Assembly: GCA_946491915.1 (NCBI GenBank)
Contig: CAMLYR010000006.1
Location: forward strand, 1-36,882
Direction of reading: 5' to 3'
Length of the DNA: 36,882 nt
DNA from: an uncultured Clostridium sp.
GTDB taxonomy: Bacteria > Bacillota_A > Clostridia > TANB77 > CAG-508
Below are positions 1 to 9,225 of the stretch, piece after piece (the first letter of the stretch is position 1; every line of letters starts with the position of its first letter). The notes below the pieces were generated by a model. The model saw only the letters and a list, made by a program, of their open reading frames with translations. It made no database searches and had not been told where the DNA came from. A program made the position numbers and the translations under genes.

Positions 1-82
1 CTCGTTTCTTTTATAATTAGAAAGGCTAGAGCACGTATTGAGCCGAGGAATTTATAAAAAATAAATATACACGAACTTGTTT
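1..82 (-). repeat. Dispersed hairpin element, copy A (cut by window edge)
   Basis: The core GTATTGAGCCGAG (35-47, plus strand) is followed by the AT-rich arm GAATTTATAAAAAATAAATA that also accompanies the core in the other copies. The complementary arm expected on the other side is not inside the window. A small internal hairpin is visible (TTTCT 6-10 with AGAAA 20-24, flanked by CTC/GAG). Read in the orientation used for the other copies, the core is CTCGGCTCAATAC on the minus strand. It lies upstream of, and outside, the leuS transcript. Confidence 0.55.
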
Positions 83-143
83 AATCGTAAATATCTTTAC
101 AACTGAATAGTTACTATTATCTATATGAATTCACCTTTTTCTC

Positions 144-172
144 TTGAAACTCATAGTTTTTTGTTATATAAT
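144..172 (+). promoter_or_regulatory. leuS promoter
   Basis: TTGAAA at 144-149, 17-bp spacer, TATAAT at 167-172. It places the leuS transcript start near 179 with a leader of about 30 nt, too short for a T-box. Confidence 0.75.
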
Positions 173-209
173 ACGGTTTATAAAACATTTGAAAGGACGG
201 ATTAGAAGC

Positions 210-2633
210 ATGAGTTATAACTTTAAAGAAATCGAAAAAAAATGGCAAGATAAATGGTATGCTGAAGGAACATTTAATGCAAAAGATGACTTCACAATGA
301 AAAAATGGTTTGGATTAATCGAATTTCCATATCCATCAGGTCAAGGTCTTCATGTAGGACACCCTAGAAGTTATACTGCATTAGATATCATTGCAAGAAA
401 GAGAAGAATGCAAGGATATAATGTATTATTCCCAATTGGATTTGATGCTTTCGGATTACCTGCTGAAAATTATGCTATTAAAAATCATATTCATCCAAAG
501 ATAACTACTGAGAAAAATATTAACCATTTTAGAGAACAATTAAAATCAATTGGTTTTTCTTTTGATTGGTCAAGAGAAGTCAATACCACTGACCCCAATT
601 ATTATAAATGGACACAATGGATATTTATTCAATTATATAAACATGGATTGGCTTACAAAGCTACTATGCCAATAAACTTCTGTACAGGTTGTAAAGTAGG
701 ACTTGCTAACGAAGAAGTTGTCAATGGTGTTTGTGAAAGATGTGGAAGTCCAGTTGTTCAAAAAGAAAAAAGTCAATGGATGTTAAAAATCACAGAATAT
801 GCACAAAGATTAATAGATGATTTAGATGATGTAGATTATTTAGATAAAATTAAAGCACAACAAAAAAATTGGATTGGTCGTTCTGAAGGTGCTGAAGTTA
901 CCTTTAAAATTGCTGATTCTGATGAAACATTAACAGTTTATACAACAAGACCAGATACCTTATTTGGTGCTACCTATATGGTTGTTGCTCCAGAACACCA
1001 TATAATTGACAAACTTTCTGATAAAATTACCAATATGGATGAAATTGAAGAATATAAACATCAAGCTTCTTTAAAATCTGATTTTGAAAGATCAGAATTA
1101 AATAAAGAGAAAACTGGTTGTGAAATAAAAGGAATTAAAGCCATTAATCCATTAACAAATGAAGAAATTCCTATCTGGATTTCTGATTATGTTTTAATTA
1201 CTTATGGTACAGGTGCGATTATGGCTGTACCTGGACATGATACACGTGACCATGAATTTGCAAAAAAATTCCATTTACCAATTGTTCAAGTTATTAAACC
1301 TATTGATGAAACGATTGAATGTGATATTGATAAAGAGGCTTTTACAGATGTGGAAACTGGTATATTAATCAATTCAGGATTTTTAAATGATTTACCAGTT
1401 GTAGAAGCTAAGAAAAAAGTTATTGAATACTTAGAAAATCATCACATTGGTAAAAAACAAGTAAATTATAAATTACGTGATTGGGTATTTTCTAGACAAC
1501 GTTATTGGGGAGAACCAATCCCTATGATTTATTGTGAAAAGTGTGGTTGGGTTCCTGTTCCAGAAGAAGAATTACCTTTAAAATTACCTGATGTTGAAGA
1601 TTATGAACCAGGTGAAAATGGGGAATCTCCTCTTGCAAGACATGAAGAATGGGTAAATACGACTTGTCCTCATTGTGGTGGAAAAGCAAAAAGAGAAACA
1701 GATACAATGCCTCAATGGGCTGGATCTTCTTGGTATTACTTAAGATATATGGATCCTCATAATAATAAAGCTTTGGCTTCAAAAGAAGCTTTAGAATACT
1801 GGTCACCTGTTGATTGGTATAATGGTGGTATGGAACATACAACACTTCACTTACTATATTCAAGATTTTGGCACAAATTCTTATATGATATAGGTGTTGT
1901 TCCAACAAAAGAGCCATATCAAAAACGTACTTCTCACGGAATGATTCTTGGAAGCAATGGAGAAAAAATGTCTAAATCTAAAGGTAATGTTGTAAATCCA
2001 GATGACATTATTAATGAATTTGGTGCAGATGCTTTTAGAGTTTATGAAATGTTTATGGGGCCTTTTGATCAAACAGCTCCATGGTCTATGGAAAGTATCA
2101 GAGGTTGTGCAAAATTTTTAGACAGAGTTTGGAATCTTCAGAACTTATTAGTAGATGGTGAAGAATATTCTCCAAAATTTGAAAAAGAAATGCATAGAGC
2201 TATTAAAAAAGTATCTTCTGATATCGAAGAAATGAAATTTAATACAGCTGTTTCAACCTTTATGACTTTAGTAAATGATTTTTATAAAGAAAAGAAAATT
2301 AATAAAGCAGAATTTAAAACCTTTTTACAATTGCTAAATCCTTTTGCACCACATATGACAGAAGAACTTTGGCAAACTGTATTAGGTGGCAAAGAAATGT
2401 TAGCTTATATGGAATGGCCTACATATGATGAAGAAAAAACAATCGCTGACGAAATTACATTACCTATACAATTTAATGGTAAATTAAAAGCAACCATTAC
2501 CATTTCTTTAGATGAAGCTGAAGAAAGTGTTAAAGAAAAAGTACATGAAGCCGTTAGTGATAAATTGGAAAATAAAACGATTATAAAAGAAATCTATGTT
2601 AAGAATAAAATTTATAATATTGTTGTGAAATAA
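210..2633 (+). CDS. leuS: Leucyl-tRNA synthetase
   Basis: Class Ia leucine-tRNA ligase, which charges tRNA-Leu in the cytoplasm. Visible motifs are the HIGH signature as HVGH in [18 protein letters not shown], the CP1 editing-domain motif [12 protein letters not shown], a CEKCGW/CPHCGG pair likely to bind zinc, and the KMSKS loop in [10 protein letters not shown]. The protein of about 807 residues is normal for bacterial LeuRS. I start it at the ATG at 210 because AAAGGA lies at 193-198 and a consensus promoter at 144-172 would start transcription near 179; an in-frame upstream start at 144 would lie inside that promoter. It appears to be a single-gene unit ending in a strong hairpin at 2639-2683. 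No T-box specifier/antiterminator motif is visible upstream, although T-boxes are common in front of leuS in Bacillota. Confidence 0.97.
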   Translation: MSYNFKEIEKKWQDKWYAEGTFNAKDDFTMKKWFGLIEFPYPSGQGLHVGHPRSYTALDIIARKRRMQGYNVLFPIGFDAFGLPAENYAIKNHIHPKITTEKNINHFREQLKSIGFSFDWSREVNTTDPNYYKWTQWIFIQLYKHGLAYKATMPINFCTGCKVGLANEEVVNGVCERCGSPVVQKEKSQWMLKITEYAQRLIDDLDDVDYLDKIKAQQKNWIGRSEGAEVTFKIADSDETLTVYTTRPDTLFGATYMVVAPEHHIIDKLSDKITNMDEIEEYKHQASLKSDFERSELNKEKTGCEIKGIKAINPLTNEEIPIWISDYVLITYGTGAIMAVPGHDTRDHEFAKKFHLPIVQVIKPIDETIECDIDKEAFTDVETGILINSGFLNDLPVVEAKKKVIEYLENHHIGKKQVNYKLRDWVFSRQRYWGEPIPMIYCEKCGWVPVPEEELPLKLPDVEDYEPGENGESPLARHEEWVNTTCPHCGGKAKRETDTMPQWAGSSWYYLRYMDPHNNKALASKEALEYWSPVDWYNGGMEHTTLHLLYSRFWHKFLYDIGVVPTKEPYQKRTSHGMILGSNGEKMSKSKGNVVNPDDIINEFGADAFRVYEMFMGPFDQTAPWSMESIRGCAKFLDRVWNLQNLLVDGEEYSPKFEKEMHRAIKKVSSDIEEMKFNTAVSTFMTLVNDFYKEKKINKAEFKTFLQLLNPFAPHMTEELWQTVLGGKEMLAYMEWPTYDEEKTIADEITLPIQFNGKLKATITISLDEAEESVKEKVHEAVSDKLENKTIIKEIYVKNKIYNIVVK

Positions 2634-2638
2634 TATTT

Positions 2639-2683
2639 CATAAAAGCCTGTTAGTTATAAAAGCATACTAATAGGCTTTTATG
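2639..2683. terminator. Bidirectional terminator between leuS and the coiled-coil gene
   Basis: A 16-bp near-perfect stem (CATAAAAGCCTGTTAG at 2639-2654 with CTAATAGGCTTTTATG at 2668-2683) carries A-tracts and T-tracts on both sides. It serves leuS on the plus strand and overlaps the stop codon of the convergent minus-strand gene. Confidence 0.85.
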
Positions 2684-3230
2684 CATTTTGAATTTTTTTA
2701 TTATGAATTTCTGAATTTAAAATATAGATTTGATGATCATGTTTTTCTAATATTTTTTCACATTTCGTAATTCTTGTATTTTGTTCTTCAATTTTTTCTG
2801 TATTTACTTTAAATGCATCAAACAAAATTGCTAACTTTTCACCATGTTCAACTTCGATTCTAGCAACAGATCCACTAATATTACGTAATTCTTGTTTAAT
2901 TTCTGGTATTTCCTTTAAAATTTCTTTAATTTGCAATATATCTTGTTGCATTGTAGGTATTAATTCTTCTTTGATTTTTGGTATTTCTTCCAATTGTTTT
3001 TTCATTTTTGGTATTTCTTCCAATTGTTTTTTCATTTTTGGTATTTCTTCTACTTGTTTCTTAATTTGTACGATTTCATCTTTTATTTTTGGTATCTCTT
3101 CTAGTTGCTTTTTCATTTTTGGTATTTCTTCCAATTGTTTTTTCATTTCTGGTATATCTTTTACTTTTTCTTTTGTTTCTTGCAATTCTTTATAAATTTT
3201 TAAAAGTAAATCTCTATTTGTGGTACTCAT
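2679..3230 (-). CDS. Coiled-coil protein with ten-residue tandem repeats, function unknown
   Basis: Protein of 183 residues. The central part is a tandem array of a ten-residue unit close to EIPKMKKQLE, about nine copies with variants (EIPKIKDEIV, EIPKIKEELI), bracketed by a charged N-terminus and a non-repetitive C-terminus containing SVARIEVEHGEKLAILFDAF. The pattern predicts a long charged helix or coiled coil. No signal peptide, membrane segment or enzymatic motif is visible. I start it at the ATG at 3230 because GGAGG lies seven bases upstream and a consensus promoter (3256-3284) predicts transcription from about 3249; a longer in-frame start would fall outside that mRNA. It is monocistronic. 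I do not recognise a named family; a scaffold or spacer role would be speculation. Confidence 0.75.
   Translation of the reverse strand: MSTTNRDLLLKIYKELQETKEKVKDIPEMKKQLEEIPKMKKQLEEIPKIKDEIVQIKKQVEEIPKMKKQLEEIPKMKKQLEEIPKIKEELIPTMQQDILQIKEILKEIPEIKQELRNISGSVARIEVEHGEKLAILFDAFKVNTEKIEEQNTRITKCEKILEKHDHQIYILNSEIHNKKIQNA
2971..3160 (-). repeat. In-frame tandem repeat of 30 bp
   Basis: The DNA unit contains TTTTTGGTATTTCTTCCAA on the plus strand and recurs about every 30 bp, encoding the ten-residue EIPKMKKQLE units. Some neighbouring copies are identical at the DNA level, which suggests recent duplication by slippage or unequal crossing-over. Confidence 0.8.
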
Positions 3231-3255
3231 TCTTTCCCTCCTTTCTTTTTTAGAC

Positions 3256-3284
3256 ATTATATATTCCAAATCTTATAATGTCAA
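3256..3284 (-). promoter_or_regulatory. Consensus promoter of the coiled-coil repeat gene
   Basis: On the minus strand, TTGACA (3279-3284), 17-bp spacer, TATAAT (3256-3261). A full consensus match suggests strong vegetative expression. Confidence 0.75.
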
Positions 3285-3397
3285 CAAAAACATTTCGACA
3301 AAATTCTACATTTATATTATTCTTATTTTATATTTCTCAGTTTTATTCCATTTATCATCATCATTTGTCATTAAACTGTAAAGAATATTTAACCATA

Positions 3398-3426
3398 TTG
3401 AAATATTCTTTGCCTTTTCTTATAGT
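3398..3426 (+). promoter_or_regulatory. Promoter of the HExxH-protein gene
   Basis: TTGAAA (3398-3403), 17-bp spacer, TATAGT (3421-3426). A second TATAAT starts four bases downstream of the -10. The rest of 3285-3397 is AT-rich with nothing else I can name. Confidence 0.55.
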
Positions 3427-3465
3427 ATAATATGGTTAGATAATTATAAACTAAGGAGAACTATA

Positions 3466-4569
3466 ATGAGTATAAAATCTGATTTAAAAAAAGATGGAAT
3501 TGAAGTAACTCAAAAATTAGATACCCTAAAAATTAATTCTATTGCTAAAAATATTGCATCTAAATTATGCCAGACATTTCCTTCTTATGGATTAAATGAA
3601 AATGAACTATTTATAAAATTATCTAGGCTAGATATGTATAAGGCAAAAATGCCTGAAGGAATGGCAGAAGCAAATTATTATTATAAAAATACGTCTATTT
3701 ATTTTAATGAACATATTCCAGAAGAAGATATGGAAGAATTTGCTATTCACGAATGTATTCATTATCTTCAAGAGGTAAAAGATAAAAGAAACTATTTATT
3801 AAAAATGGGATTATGTGATTATACTGAATTTAAAATTTATGGATTAGGATTAAATGAAGCTGCTGTTCAATTAATGTCTTCAAAAGTAATTGGTATTCCA
3901 AAAGATTATGTGAAATACTTTGGTATCAGCTTTGAAACAACCAGTCCCTCTTACTATCCTCTAGAATGTTGTTTGGTAAATCAATTAGCCTTCATTACAG
4001 GGGAAGATGTTTTATTTAAGAGTACTTTAAATAGTGATGATAATTTTAAAATAAAATTTTCTGAATTAACATCACAAAAAGCCTTTATGGCTATTCAAAA
4101 TGCGCTTGATGATATCTTATTTGCAGAAGAAGACATTATTAAATTAAATAATAAAATTGCTCAAATTGATGATAGAAATAAAAAAGTTGATGATATGGTT
4201 AAAAAAATTGATGATTTAAAACAAAAAATCAAATTAACATTTCTAAGAACGCAAAATTTAATTATTTCTAGCTATTTTGATAAAGCCTTTCTAAATATAA
4301 CAAATTTAGAAGAATTAGAAAATTATAGAAAAAAATTATATGATATAAAATCTTATTTAGGATTTGCTGAGGGATACACATTTTTCAATGATTATTATGT
4401 TGAAAAAATGTCTCAACTAGAACATAAATATAATATACTTGAAAATGGTGGTATTGAAACAGCTCTCAATACAAAGCCAAAAAGTGAAAGTAAAATTATG
4501 AAATTATTTAAAGCAATTAAACGAATTCTTTTAGGGAAATCTTCTGAAACAGAAAATAATGATATTTAA
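3466..4569 (+). CDS. Uncharacterised protein with HExxH zincin-like motif
   Basis: Protein of 367 residues. A helix with HECIH at residues 95-99 is followed 32 residues later by LNEAAVQ (Glu131), an arrangement like the zinc site of gluzincin metallopeptidases, where a downstream Glu is the third ligand. Residues about 210-260 are charged and helical, likely coiled coil, and the C-terminus holds a basic amphipathic stretch (KLFKAIKRILLGK). There is no signal peptide, so it should act inside the cell or at the inner membrane face. The start has AAGGAG about seven bases upstream. It has its own promoter and a strong terminator at 4707-4749. I do not recognise the family beyond the metal motif; peptidase activity is inference. 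Confidence 0.75.
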   Translation: MSIKSDLKKDGIEVTQKLDTLKINSIAKNIASKLCQTFPSYGLNENELFIKLSRLDMYKAKMPEGMAEANYYYKNTSIYFNEHIPEEDMEEFAIHECIHYLQEVKDKRNYLLKMGLCDYTEFKIYGLGLNEAAVQLMSSKVIGIPKDYVKYFGISFETTSPSYYPLECCLVNQLAFITGEDVLFKSTLNSDDNFKIKFSELTSQKAFMAIQNALDDILFAEEDIIKLNNKIAQIDDRNKKVDDMVKKIDDLKQKIKLTFLRTQNLIISSYFDKAFLNITNLEELENYRKKLYDIKSYLGFAEGYTFFNDYYVEKMSQLEHKYNILENGGIETALNTKPKSESKIMKLFKAIKRILLGKSSETENNDI

Positions 4570-4706
4570 AATAAGTACCTGATCCGACATAGCAATCAAG
4601 ATTTTAATCGGGTATCCTGAACTTTGTTATCTAATATAATAAGCATATAACCTGACAGCAATAAAAATTGCAGTCGATTTTCTTTGAACATGATTATTTT
4701 GACAAT

Positions 4707-4749
4707 AAAACACTTTAATGAATTTTCATTTCATTCATTAAAGTGTTTT
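4707..4749. terminator. Bidirectional terminator
   Basis: A perfect 16-bp stem (AAAACACTTTAATGAA at 4707-4722 with its complement at 4734-4749) around an 11-nt loop, with T-runs outward on both strands. It separates the convergent HExxH gene and GltD-like gene. The preceding stretch 4570-4706 holds only two weak hairpins (one is GACAGCAATAAAAATTGCAGTC). Confidence 0.9.
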
Positions 4750-4782
4750 TATTTTTCTATGCAATTCTGTCATAGGTATTTC

Positions 4783-6036
4783 TTATATATTTTTCATTAT
4801 ATTCTTTGCTGCTTCTCTTCCTGACCTTGCAGCCCAAGCAACCGTTCCTTTCATTCCTGCCAAATCTCCACCTGCATAAACTTTAAAATTAGAGGTTTTA
4901 TATTCTTCATCTACTTGTATGTTTCCCCATTTATTTAATTCTAAGTCCAGGTCTTTTACAAACGCTTGTGGTTTTGAACCTAATGCCATCACAATATAAT
5001 CAACATCTACTTGATAATTACTGTTTTCAATATTAACAGGGGATAATCTACTGTCTCCTTCTTTTTGAACTAACTTTGTCTTTATTAGCTCAACTTTTTC
5101 TACTTTTCCATTTCCCATTATTTTGACAATATTATTTTGAAAAGCAAATTGTACTCCTTCATTTTTCGCATCTTGTATTTCTTTCTTTTCTGCTGGCATT
5201 TGTTCTTCTGCTCTTCTATAAACAACAGTTACTTCTTTAGCTCCTAATCGATTAATGGTTCTGGCACAGTCCATCGCCACATTTCCGCCACCTGTCACAA
5301 TGACCTTTTTCCCTTTATAATCTGGATGTAAATTGTATTCTAGTAATTCATTTCCACCATAGACGCCTTCTAAATCTTCTCCTTCTACTCCCATCTTTGA
5401 AGAACAATTAGCGCCAATGCCTAAAAATATAGCATCATATTCATTTTCTATATCTTCTAAACTAAAGTCTTTTCCTAACTCTTGGTGATATTTTACTTCT
5501 ATTCCTAAATTTAAGATATCTTTTTCTGTATTTTCTACAATATCTTTTGGTAGTCTAAAATCTGGTATGCCAAACATTAATAGGCCACCTAAATAGTCAT
5601 ATTTTTCATATATGGTTACTTGTATTCCTTCTTTAGCTAGAAAAGCTGCACATGTTAGCCCTGCTGGACCTCCTCCCAAAACTGCCACTTTTTTATCTTT
5701 CTTTTCTGTCTTTTCATAACAATCTGATAGATGATATCCTAATTCATGTACTTTATCAAAAGTATAAGCTTCTAATTCTCCTATTGAAACTGGTTCTCCT
5801 TTTATGCCTTTTACACAAGAACCTTGACATTGTTTTTCATGTGGACAAATTCTTCCACATACACCTGGTAAAACGGTTGTTTCTGATAAAATTTTATAGG
5901 CTTCTAAATATTCTTCTTTCTTTAAAGCTTGTATAAAATCTGGTATATGATTATTTAATGGGCAACCTTGTAAAGAACATGGTTTTACTTTACAATTCAA
6001 ACAATAATTTACTTTTTCTTCTATTTCTTTTATCAC
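4783..6036 (-). CDS. GltD-like NAD(P)H/FAD oxidoreductase with N-terminal Fe-S domain
   Basis: Member of the glutamate synthase small-subunit family (GltD/NfnB/SudA-like), flavoproteins that pass electrons between NAD(P)H and a partner. The N-terminal region has the cysteine-rich motifs CLNCKVKPCSLQGCP and GVCGRICPHEKQC, which bind 4Fe-4S clusters in this family. The FAD Rossmann motif is GGGPAGL followed by YEKYDYLGGLLMFGIP, the second nucleotide-binding motif is VTGGGNVAMDCAR, and the C-terminal FAD motif is VYAGGDLAG. I favour the GTG start at 6036 (GAGG seven bases upstream); an in-frame ATG at 6054 has no ribosome binding site. No large glutamate synthase subunit lies nearby, so the redox partner is unknown and the protein should not be called glutamate synthase on this evidence. 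Confidence 0.9.
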   Translation of the reverse strand: MIKEIEEKVNYCLNCKVKPCSLQGCPLNNHIPDFIQALKKEEYLEAYKILSETTVLPGVCGRICPHEKQCQGSCVKGIKGEPVSIGELEAYTFDKVHELGYHLSDCYEKTEKKDKKVAVLGGGPAGLTCAAFLAKEGIQVTIYEKYDYLGGLLMFGIPDFRLPKDIVENTEKDILNLGIEVKYHQELGKDFSLEDIENEYDAIFLGIGANCSSKMGVEGEDLEGVYGGNELLEYNLHPDYKGKKVIVTGGGNVAMDCARTINRLGAKEVTVVYRRAEEQMPAEKKEIQDAKNEGVQFAFQNNIVKIMGNGKVEKVELIKTKLVQKEGDSRLSPVNIENSNYQVDVDYIVMALGSKPQAFVKDLDLELNKWGNIQVDEEYKTSNFKVYAGGDLAGMKGTVAWAARSGREAAKNIMKNI

Positions 6037-6085
6037 TTTTATCCCTCTTTTCATTATCCATTGCTGACTAAACTATCTAAGTTTT

Positions 6086-6115
6086 ATTATATCTATATCC
6101 TTCAATAAATACCAA
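6086..6115 (-). promoter_or_regulatory. Possible promoter of the GltD-like gene
   Basis: On the minus strand TTGGTA (6110-6115), 18-bp spacer, TATAAT (6086-6091). Confidence 0.45.
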
Positions 6116-6202
6116 CAAATTTTTATATTGCTCTTAAAATATTTTACATTGTTTACAGCTTTTAGTCAATCAATATGACTTAATCGTATATTAAATTATA
6201 TT

Positions 6203-6766
6203 TCATTTGTTACATTTTCCTTGTAATTCTTCAATCACTTTTTGTAAGTCCTTTATAAAATCAATTTTTTTGGTTTCATCTCGTAATAAAGCTGCTGGAT
6301 GCCAAGTGGGCATATATTTTATTCCTTTCTTTTCTACCCATTTTCCCCTAGCAGCTGTTATACCATATTCTTTTCCTAGGATATTTTTTAAAGCAACACT
6401 TCCCAATAAGACAATGATTTCTGGTTGTACAAGTATGACTTGATTTCTTAAATAATCTAAACAGGCTAATGCTTCATCTTCTTCTGGATTTCTATTACCT
6501 GGTGGCCTACATTTTACAACATTGGCAATATACACTTCTTTTCTATCAATGCCCAAAGTTTCAAATGCCAAATTCATTAATTTTCCAGCTCTTCCTACAA
6601 AAGGTTCTCCTAATCTATCTTCATCTGCTCCAGGTCCTTCTCCAATAAACATTAATTTTGCATGTTTATTTCCTGTTCCAAATACAATATTTTGTCTATT
6701 CTTACACAATTTACATTTATTACAATCTTTAATGGATTCTTCTAATTCTTCCCATGTTTTAAACAT
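6203..6766 (-). CDS. udg: Uracil-DNA glycosylase, family 4 (Fe-S type)
   Basis: Removes uracil arising from cytosine deamination, starting base excision repair. The 187-residue length fits family 4. Motif 1 is GEGPGADEDRLGEPFVGRAG and the late motif is HPAALLR. Cys15, Cys18, Cys86 and Cys102 match the spacing of the four 4Fe-4S ligands of family 4 enzymes. The ATG has AAAGGATG upstream. It follows pgeF on the same strand, separated by hairpin element copy B, so the two may share a transcript that passes through that element. Confidence 0.93.
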   Translation of the reverse strand: MFKTWEELEESIKDCNKCKLCKNRQNIVFGTGNKHAKLMFIGEGPGADEDRLGEPFVGRAGKLMNLAFETLGIDRKEVYIANVVKCRPPGNRNPEEDEALACLDYLRNQVILVQPEIIVLLGSVALKNILGKEYGITAARGKWVEKKGIKYMPTWHPAALLRDETKKIDFIKDLQKVIEELQGKCNK

Positions 6767-6820
6767 TTTTATTACATCCTTTATTTATTATTAATTTTTG
6801 TATAAATACAATATTCATAC

Positions 6821-6930
6821 TTAACCTTCTATGTAAGTCATGGTATTCATAAATTATTTAATTACAAATATGCTTGTATTGAACCGAGTAATCAATAATT
6901 TATAAATACTATGGCTTAAACAGAAGGCTA
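6821..6930 (-). repeat. Dispersed hairpin element, copy B
   Basis: Two arms of about 42 nt (6823-6865 and 6888-6929) are largely complementary, for example AACCTTCT with AGAAGGCT, GTCATGGTATT with AATACTATGGC, and ATAAATTATTTAATTAC with GTAATCAATAATTTAT. They enclose a 22-nt loop ending in the core, which on the minus strand reads CTCGGTTCAATAC (6876-6888). It starts 20 nt after the pgeF stop codon and ends about 55 nt before udg. There is no T-run, so it does not look like a simple terminator. Confidence 0.7.
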
Positions 6931-6949
6931 AACAGAAATCCTATAATGT

Positions 6950-7840
6950 TTATTTTAATTCTATAACTGCTGTTTCTGTATTATAATCTTTCTTTTCCAT
7001 TCGATAAGAGTGTATCAAGTCTGAATGACAAACACTACAAATCCCTGAATCAATAATATTTTCTGGTTTTAATCCTTCTTTTTGAAGAAGAATTTTATTA
7101 ATCAAAACCGTATCAATATTCCATTTTGCGTTTTCTATTTTTTCTTCTATAAAATCTGTTAACTGAATTGTGTTTTCTTGATTTTCATTTTCTAGATCGA
7201 TAAATTTCGCATTTTGCAAATCATAAAACTCTTTTTCAAACATGTCTTTCACATCTTTATCTACTTCAAAATGACATTTTCGAATACTTGGACAAATACA
7301 GCATATGATATCTTGAGGATTACTATCAAATTCTTTTATCATGTTTTGAACGGTTTTGATAGAAATTCTTTGTAAGGTTCCTTTCCAACCAGAATGTGTA
7401 TTGGCAATTACTTTTTTTATCGGATCAAAAAATAGTAATAAGATACAATCTGCATTGGTTGTTGCTAATGCTAGATTTTTCTTATTTGTAATCAGGCCAT
7501 CTTCTATTCCCTCTTCTGTTAGACTAAAATCTGGTTTGTCTGCATTTACTTTTGTTTGCACAATTTTAATAATATCTGTATGATTTTGATTTGCTTGCAC
7601 AATATGTGCATCATTACTTCCTATACTACTACATAACTTTTTATACGATTCTCTTGCTAACTTCATTCTTTCTGGTGATGCAGGATTTTGATTTGGTGTT
7701 GTTGTTTTAAATCCTACGTCTAGTCCTAATGCATATGCATGATGAATAATATCTTCGCATTCTAATAATTTTCTAAATTGTAAATATTCTATTCCATTAT
7801 TTTTCACATGAATCACATTTTTATTGGATAAATCTTTCAT
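6950..7840 (-). CDS. pgeF: Peptidoglycan editing factor / multicopper-like purine nucleoside phosphorylase family (PgeF, YlmD)
   Basis: Laccase-domain protein of the PgeF/YlmD/YfiH family, linked in other bacteria to peptidoglycan quality control and shown for some members to act on purine nucleosides. The metal-site motifs are NADCILLLFFDPIKKVIAN followed by HSGWKG, and a C-terminal GICSVCHSDLIHSYR. Its 296 residues exceed the roughly 250-residue core because of an N-terminal extension. The start codon has GAGGTGAGG just upstream. On the minus strand it follows the MFS gene and precedes udg. Which activity it has here cannot be read from the sequence. Confidence 0.88.
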   Translation of the reverse strand: MKDLSNKNVIHVKNNGIEYLQFRKLLECEDIIHHAYALGLDVGFKTTTPNQNPASPERMKLARESYKKLCSSIGSNDAHIVQANQNHTDIIKIVQTKVNADKPDFSLTEEGIEDGLITNKKNLALATTNADCILLLFFDPIKKVIANTHSGWKGTLQRISIKTVQNMIKEFDSNPQDIICCICPSIRKCHFEVDKDVKDMFEKEFYDLQNAKFIDLENENQENTIQLTDFIEEKIENAKWNIDTVLINKILLQKEGLKPENIIDSGICSVCHSDLIHSYRMEKKDYNTETAVIELK

Positions 7841-7938
7841 ACCTCACCTCATAAAATAAACATTTCGTGCATTTTATATTTTTCACTCTTTTATTCTTTT
7901 ACTCTTTTACTTGATTTAACTCATCATATTTTTCTTCT

Positions 7939-9225
7939 TTATTTGCTTTTTAACTCATCAAATTGAAGTTCTTCTTTAGAATATTCTTGTGGTTTTAATC
8001 CTACTCTTGTTTTCATATATTGGCTCATAAGTATTGTCAGTATAATGGTTGAAATACCTATGATTGTCATACAATAAGAAATATTCATCCTATCTAACAA
8101 AAATGATCCCATTATACCAATCGCAGCACTTAATATACTTTTTAAGAAATTTTTTGCCGTGAATATTTTTGTATCAATCTTTTCATTTGAGAAATTTCTT
8201 AAATATCTTTCTGTTAGTGGATAATATATTCCTTGGCAAGAATATCGAATCAAATATGTAACAACTATGAATAGAATAAATATACTATATTGTTTTGCAA
8301 TAACACCACATATTCCTGCAACTAAAATCGTTCCAGCAATCAGTCCAAATAAAGTACATAAAGATTTATTTCTATATTTTTCATGAAAAGCTTCCTGTTT
8401 GTTGGCTAAGATTCCTGAAATAATTCCTAATATGGCAAAAATCATGCATAAATATTTTGCTGGCATATCAAAATCTTCTAGTAAACTCACTTCATATGTT
8501 GCCATAAGGCTTATCACTCCACCTGATATTGCTGTAAATAGAATTAGTGCTTTCAATCTTTCTGATTTAAGAATAAATTTAAAAGCGTCTTTTATTTCCT
8601 TTAGTTGATTAAATTCTTGGACTTTATGTTTTTTCTTTGTAGTCTGTGGCTCAATAAATCCTGTAGATATGATGGTTACTAATATGGTTATGATAAAAGA
8701 TAATGTAATTGGTATATATGGATTGATGTCATAGAAAAATCCTGCCAGTATGGTTGCTATGGCATTAATAATATAATAATTTGCCATTCCTTTTTGACTA
8801 ATTTTCGCAAAAATCTTGCTTTTGTATCTTGAAGGTGGTATAGATTCATTTAATAATGCTGGATCCACCGATTCTTTAATACCAAAAGCTAGTGATGACA
8901 ACAATTCTGCTGTTATCAAATTAAATAAATTCGTACTAAACATGACTACTAACATATAGATGCAATTTAAAAAATTCGCAAAAATCATGCTTCTTTTTCT
9001 TCCCAAATATTCTATGACAAATGTTGCTGGAACTTGCATAATAATTCCAAATAAAGCATAAAACGAATCGATTAGTACTACATCTGCTGGATCAATATGT
9101 TTACATTGTGTTAAAAATAGAAAATTGGTTGTATAGAAAAATATATAATCCCAGCTAAGTGTTTTATATATAGGAAATAGTTTCATATTTCGTTTTCTCA
9201 TTTGTACTTTTTCTTTTTCTACCAT
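7939..9225 (-). CDS. MFS-type transporter
   Basis: A 428-residue polytopic membrane protein with about twelve hydrophobic segments and the MFS loop 2-3 signature in the form EYLGRKRSM around residue 75. Its ATG overlaps the addB stop codon (ATGGTAG, 7-nt overlap), with GAGGAAG upstream inside addB, so it is translationally coupled to addB. Substrate cannot be deduced. The link to addB is probably operon layout rather than shared function. Confidence 0.85.
   Translation of the reverse strand: MVEKEKVQMRKRNMKLFPIYKTLSWDYIFFYTTNFLFLTQCKHIDPADVVLIDSFYALFGIIMQVPATFVIEYLGRKRSMIFANFLNCIYMLVVMFSTNLFNLITAELLSSLAFGIKESVDPALLNESIPPSRYKSKIFAKISQKGMANYYIINAIATILAGFFYDINPYIPITLSFIITILVTIISTGFIEPQTTKKKHKVQEFNQLKEIKDAFKFILKSERLKALILFTAISGGVISLMATYEVSLLEDFDMPAKYLCMIFAILGIISGILANKQEAFHEKYRNKSLCTLFGLIAGTILVAGICGVIAKQYSIFILFIVVTYLIRYSCQGIYYPLTERYLRNFSNEKIDTKIFTAKNFLKSILSAAIGIMGSFLLDRMNISYCMTIIGISTIILTILMSQYMKTRVGLKPQEYSKEELQFDELKSK

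Noticed and set aside
1..209. T-box riboswitch in front of leuS
   Set aside because: No AGGGTGGNACCGCG-type T-box sequence or specifier stem is visible, and the consensus promoter at 144-172 leaves only a short leader.
1522..2072. Minus-strand open frames inside leuS
   Set aside because: They overlap the well-supported leuS frame, lack binding sites and encode compositionally odd sequence; they are antisense shadows.
4570..4706. Small RNA or riboswitch downstream of the HExxH gene
   Set aside because: Two weak hairpins only, no promoter, and no motif repeated elsewhere in the window.
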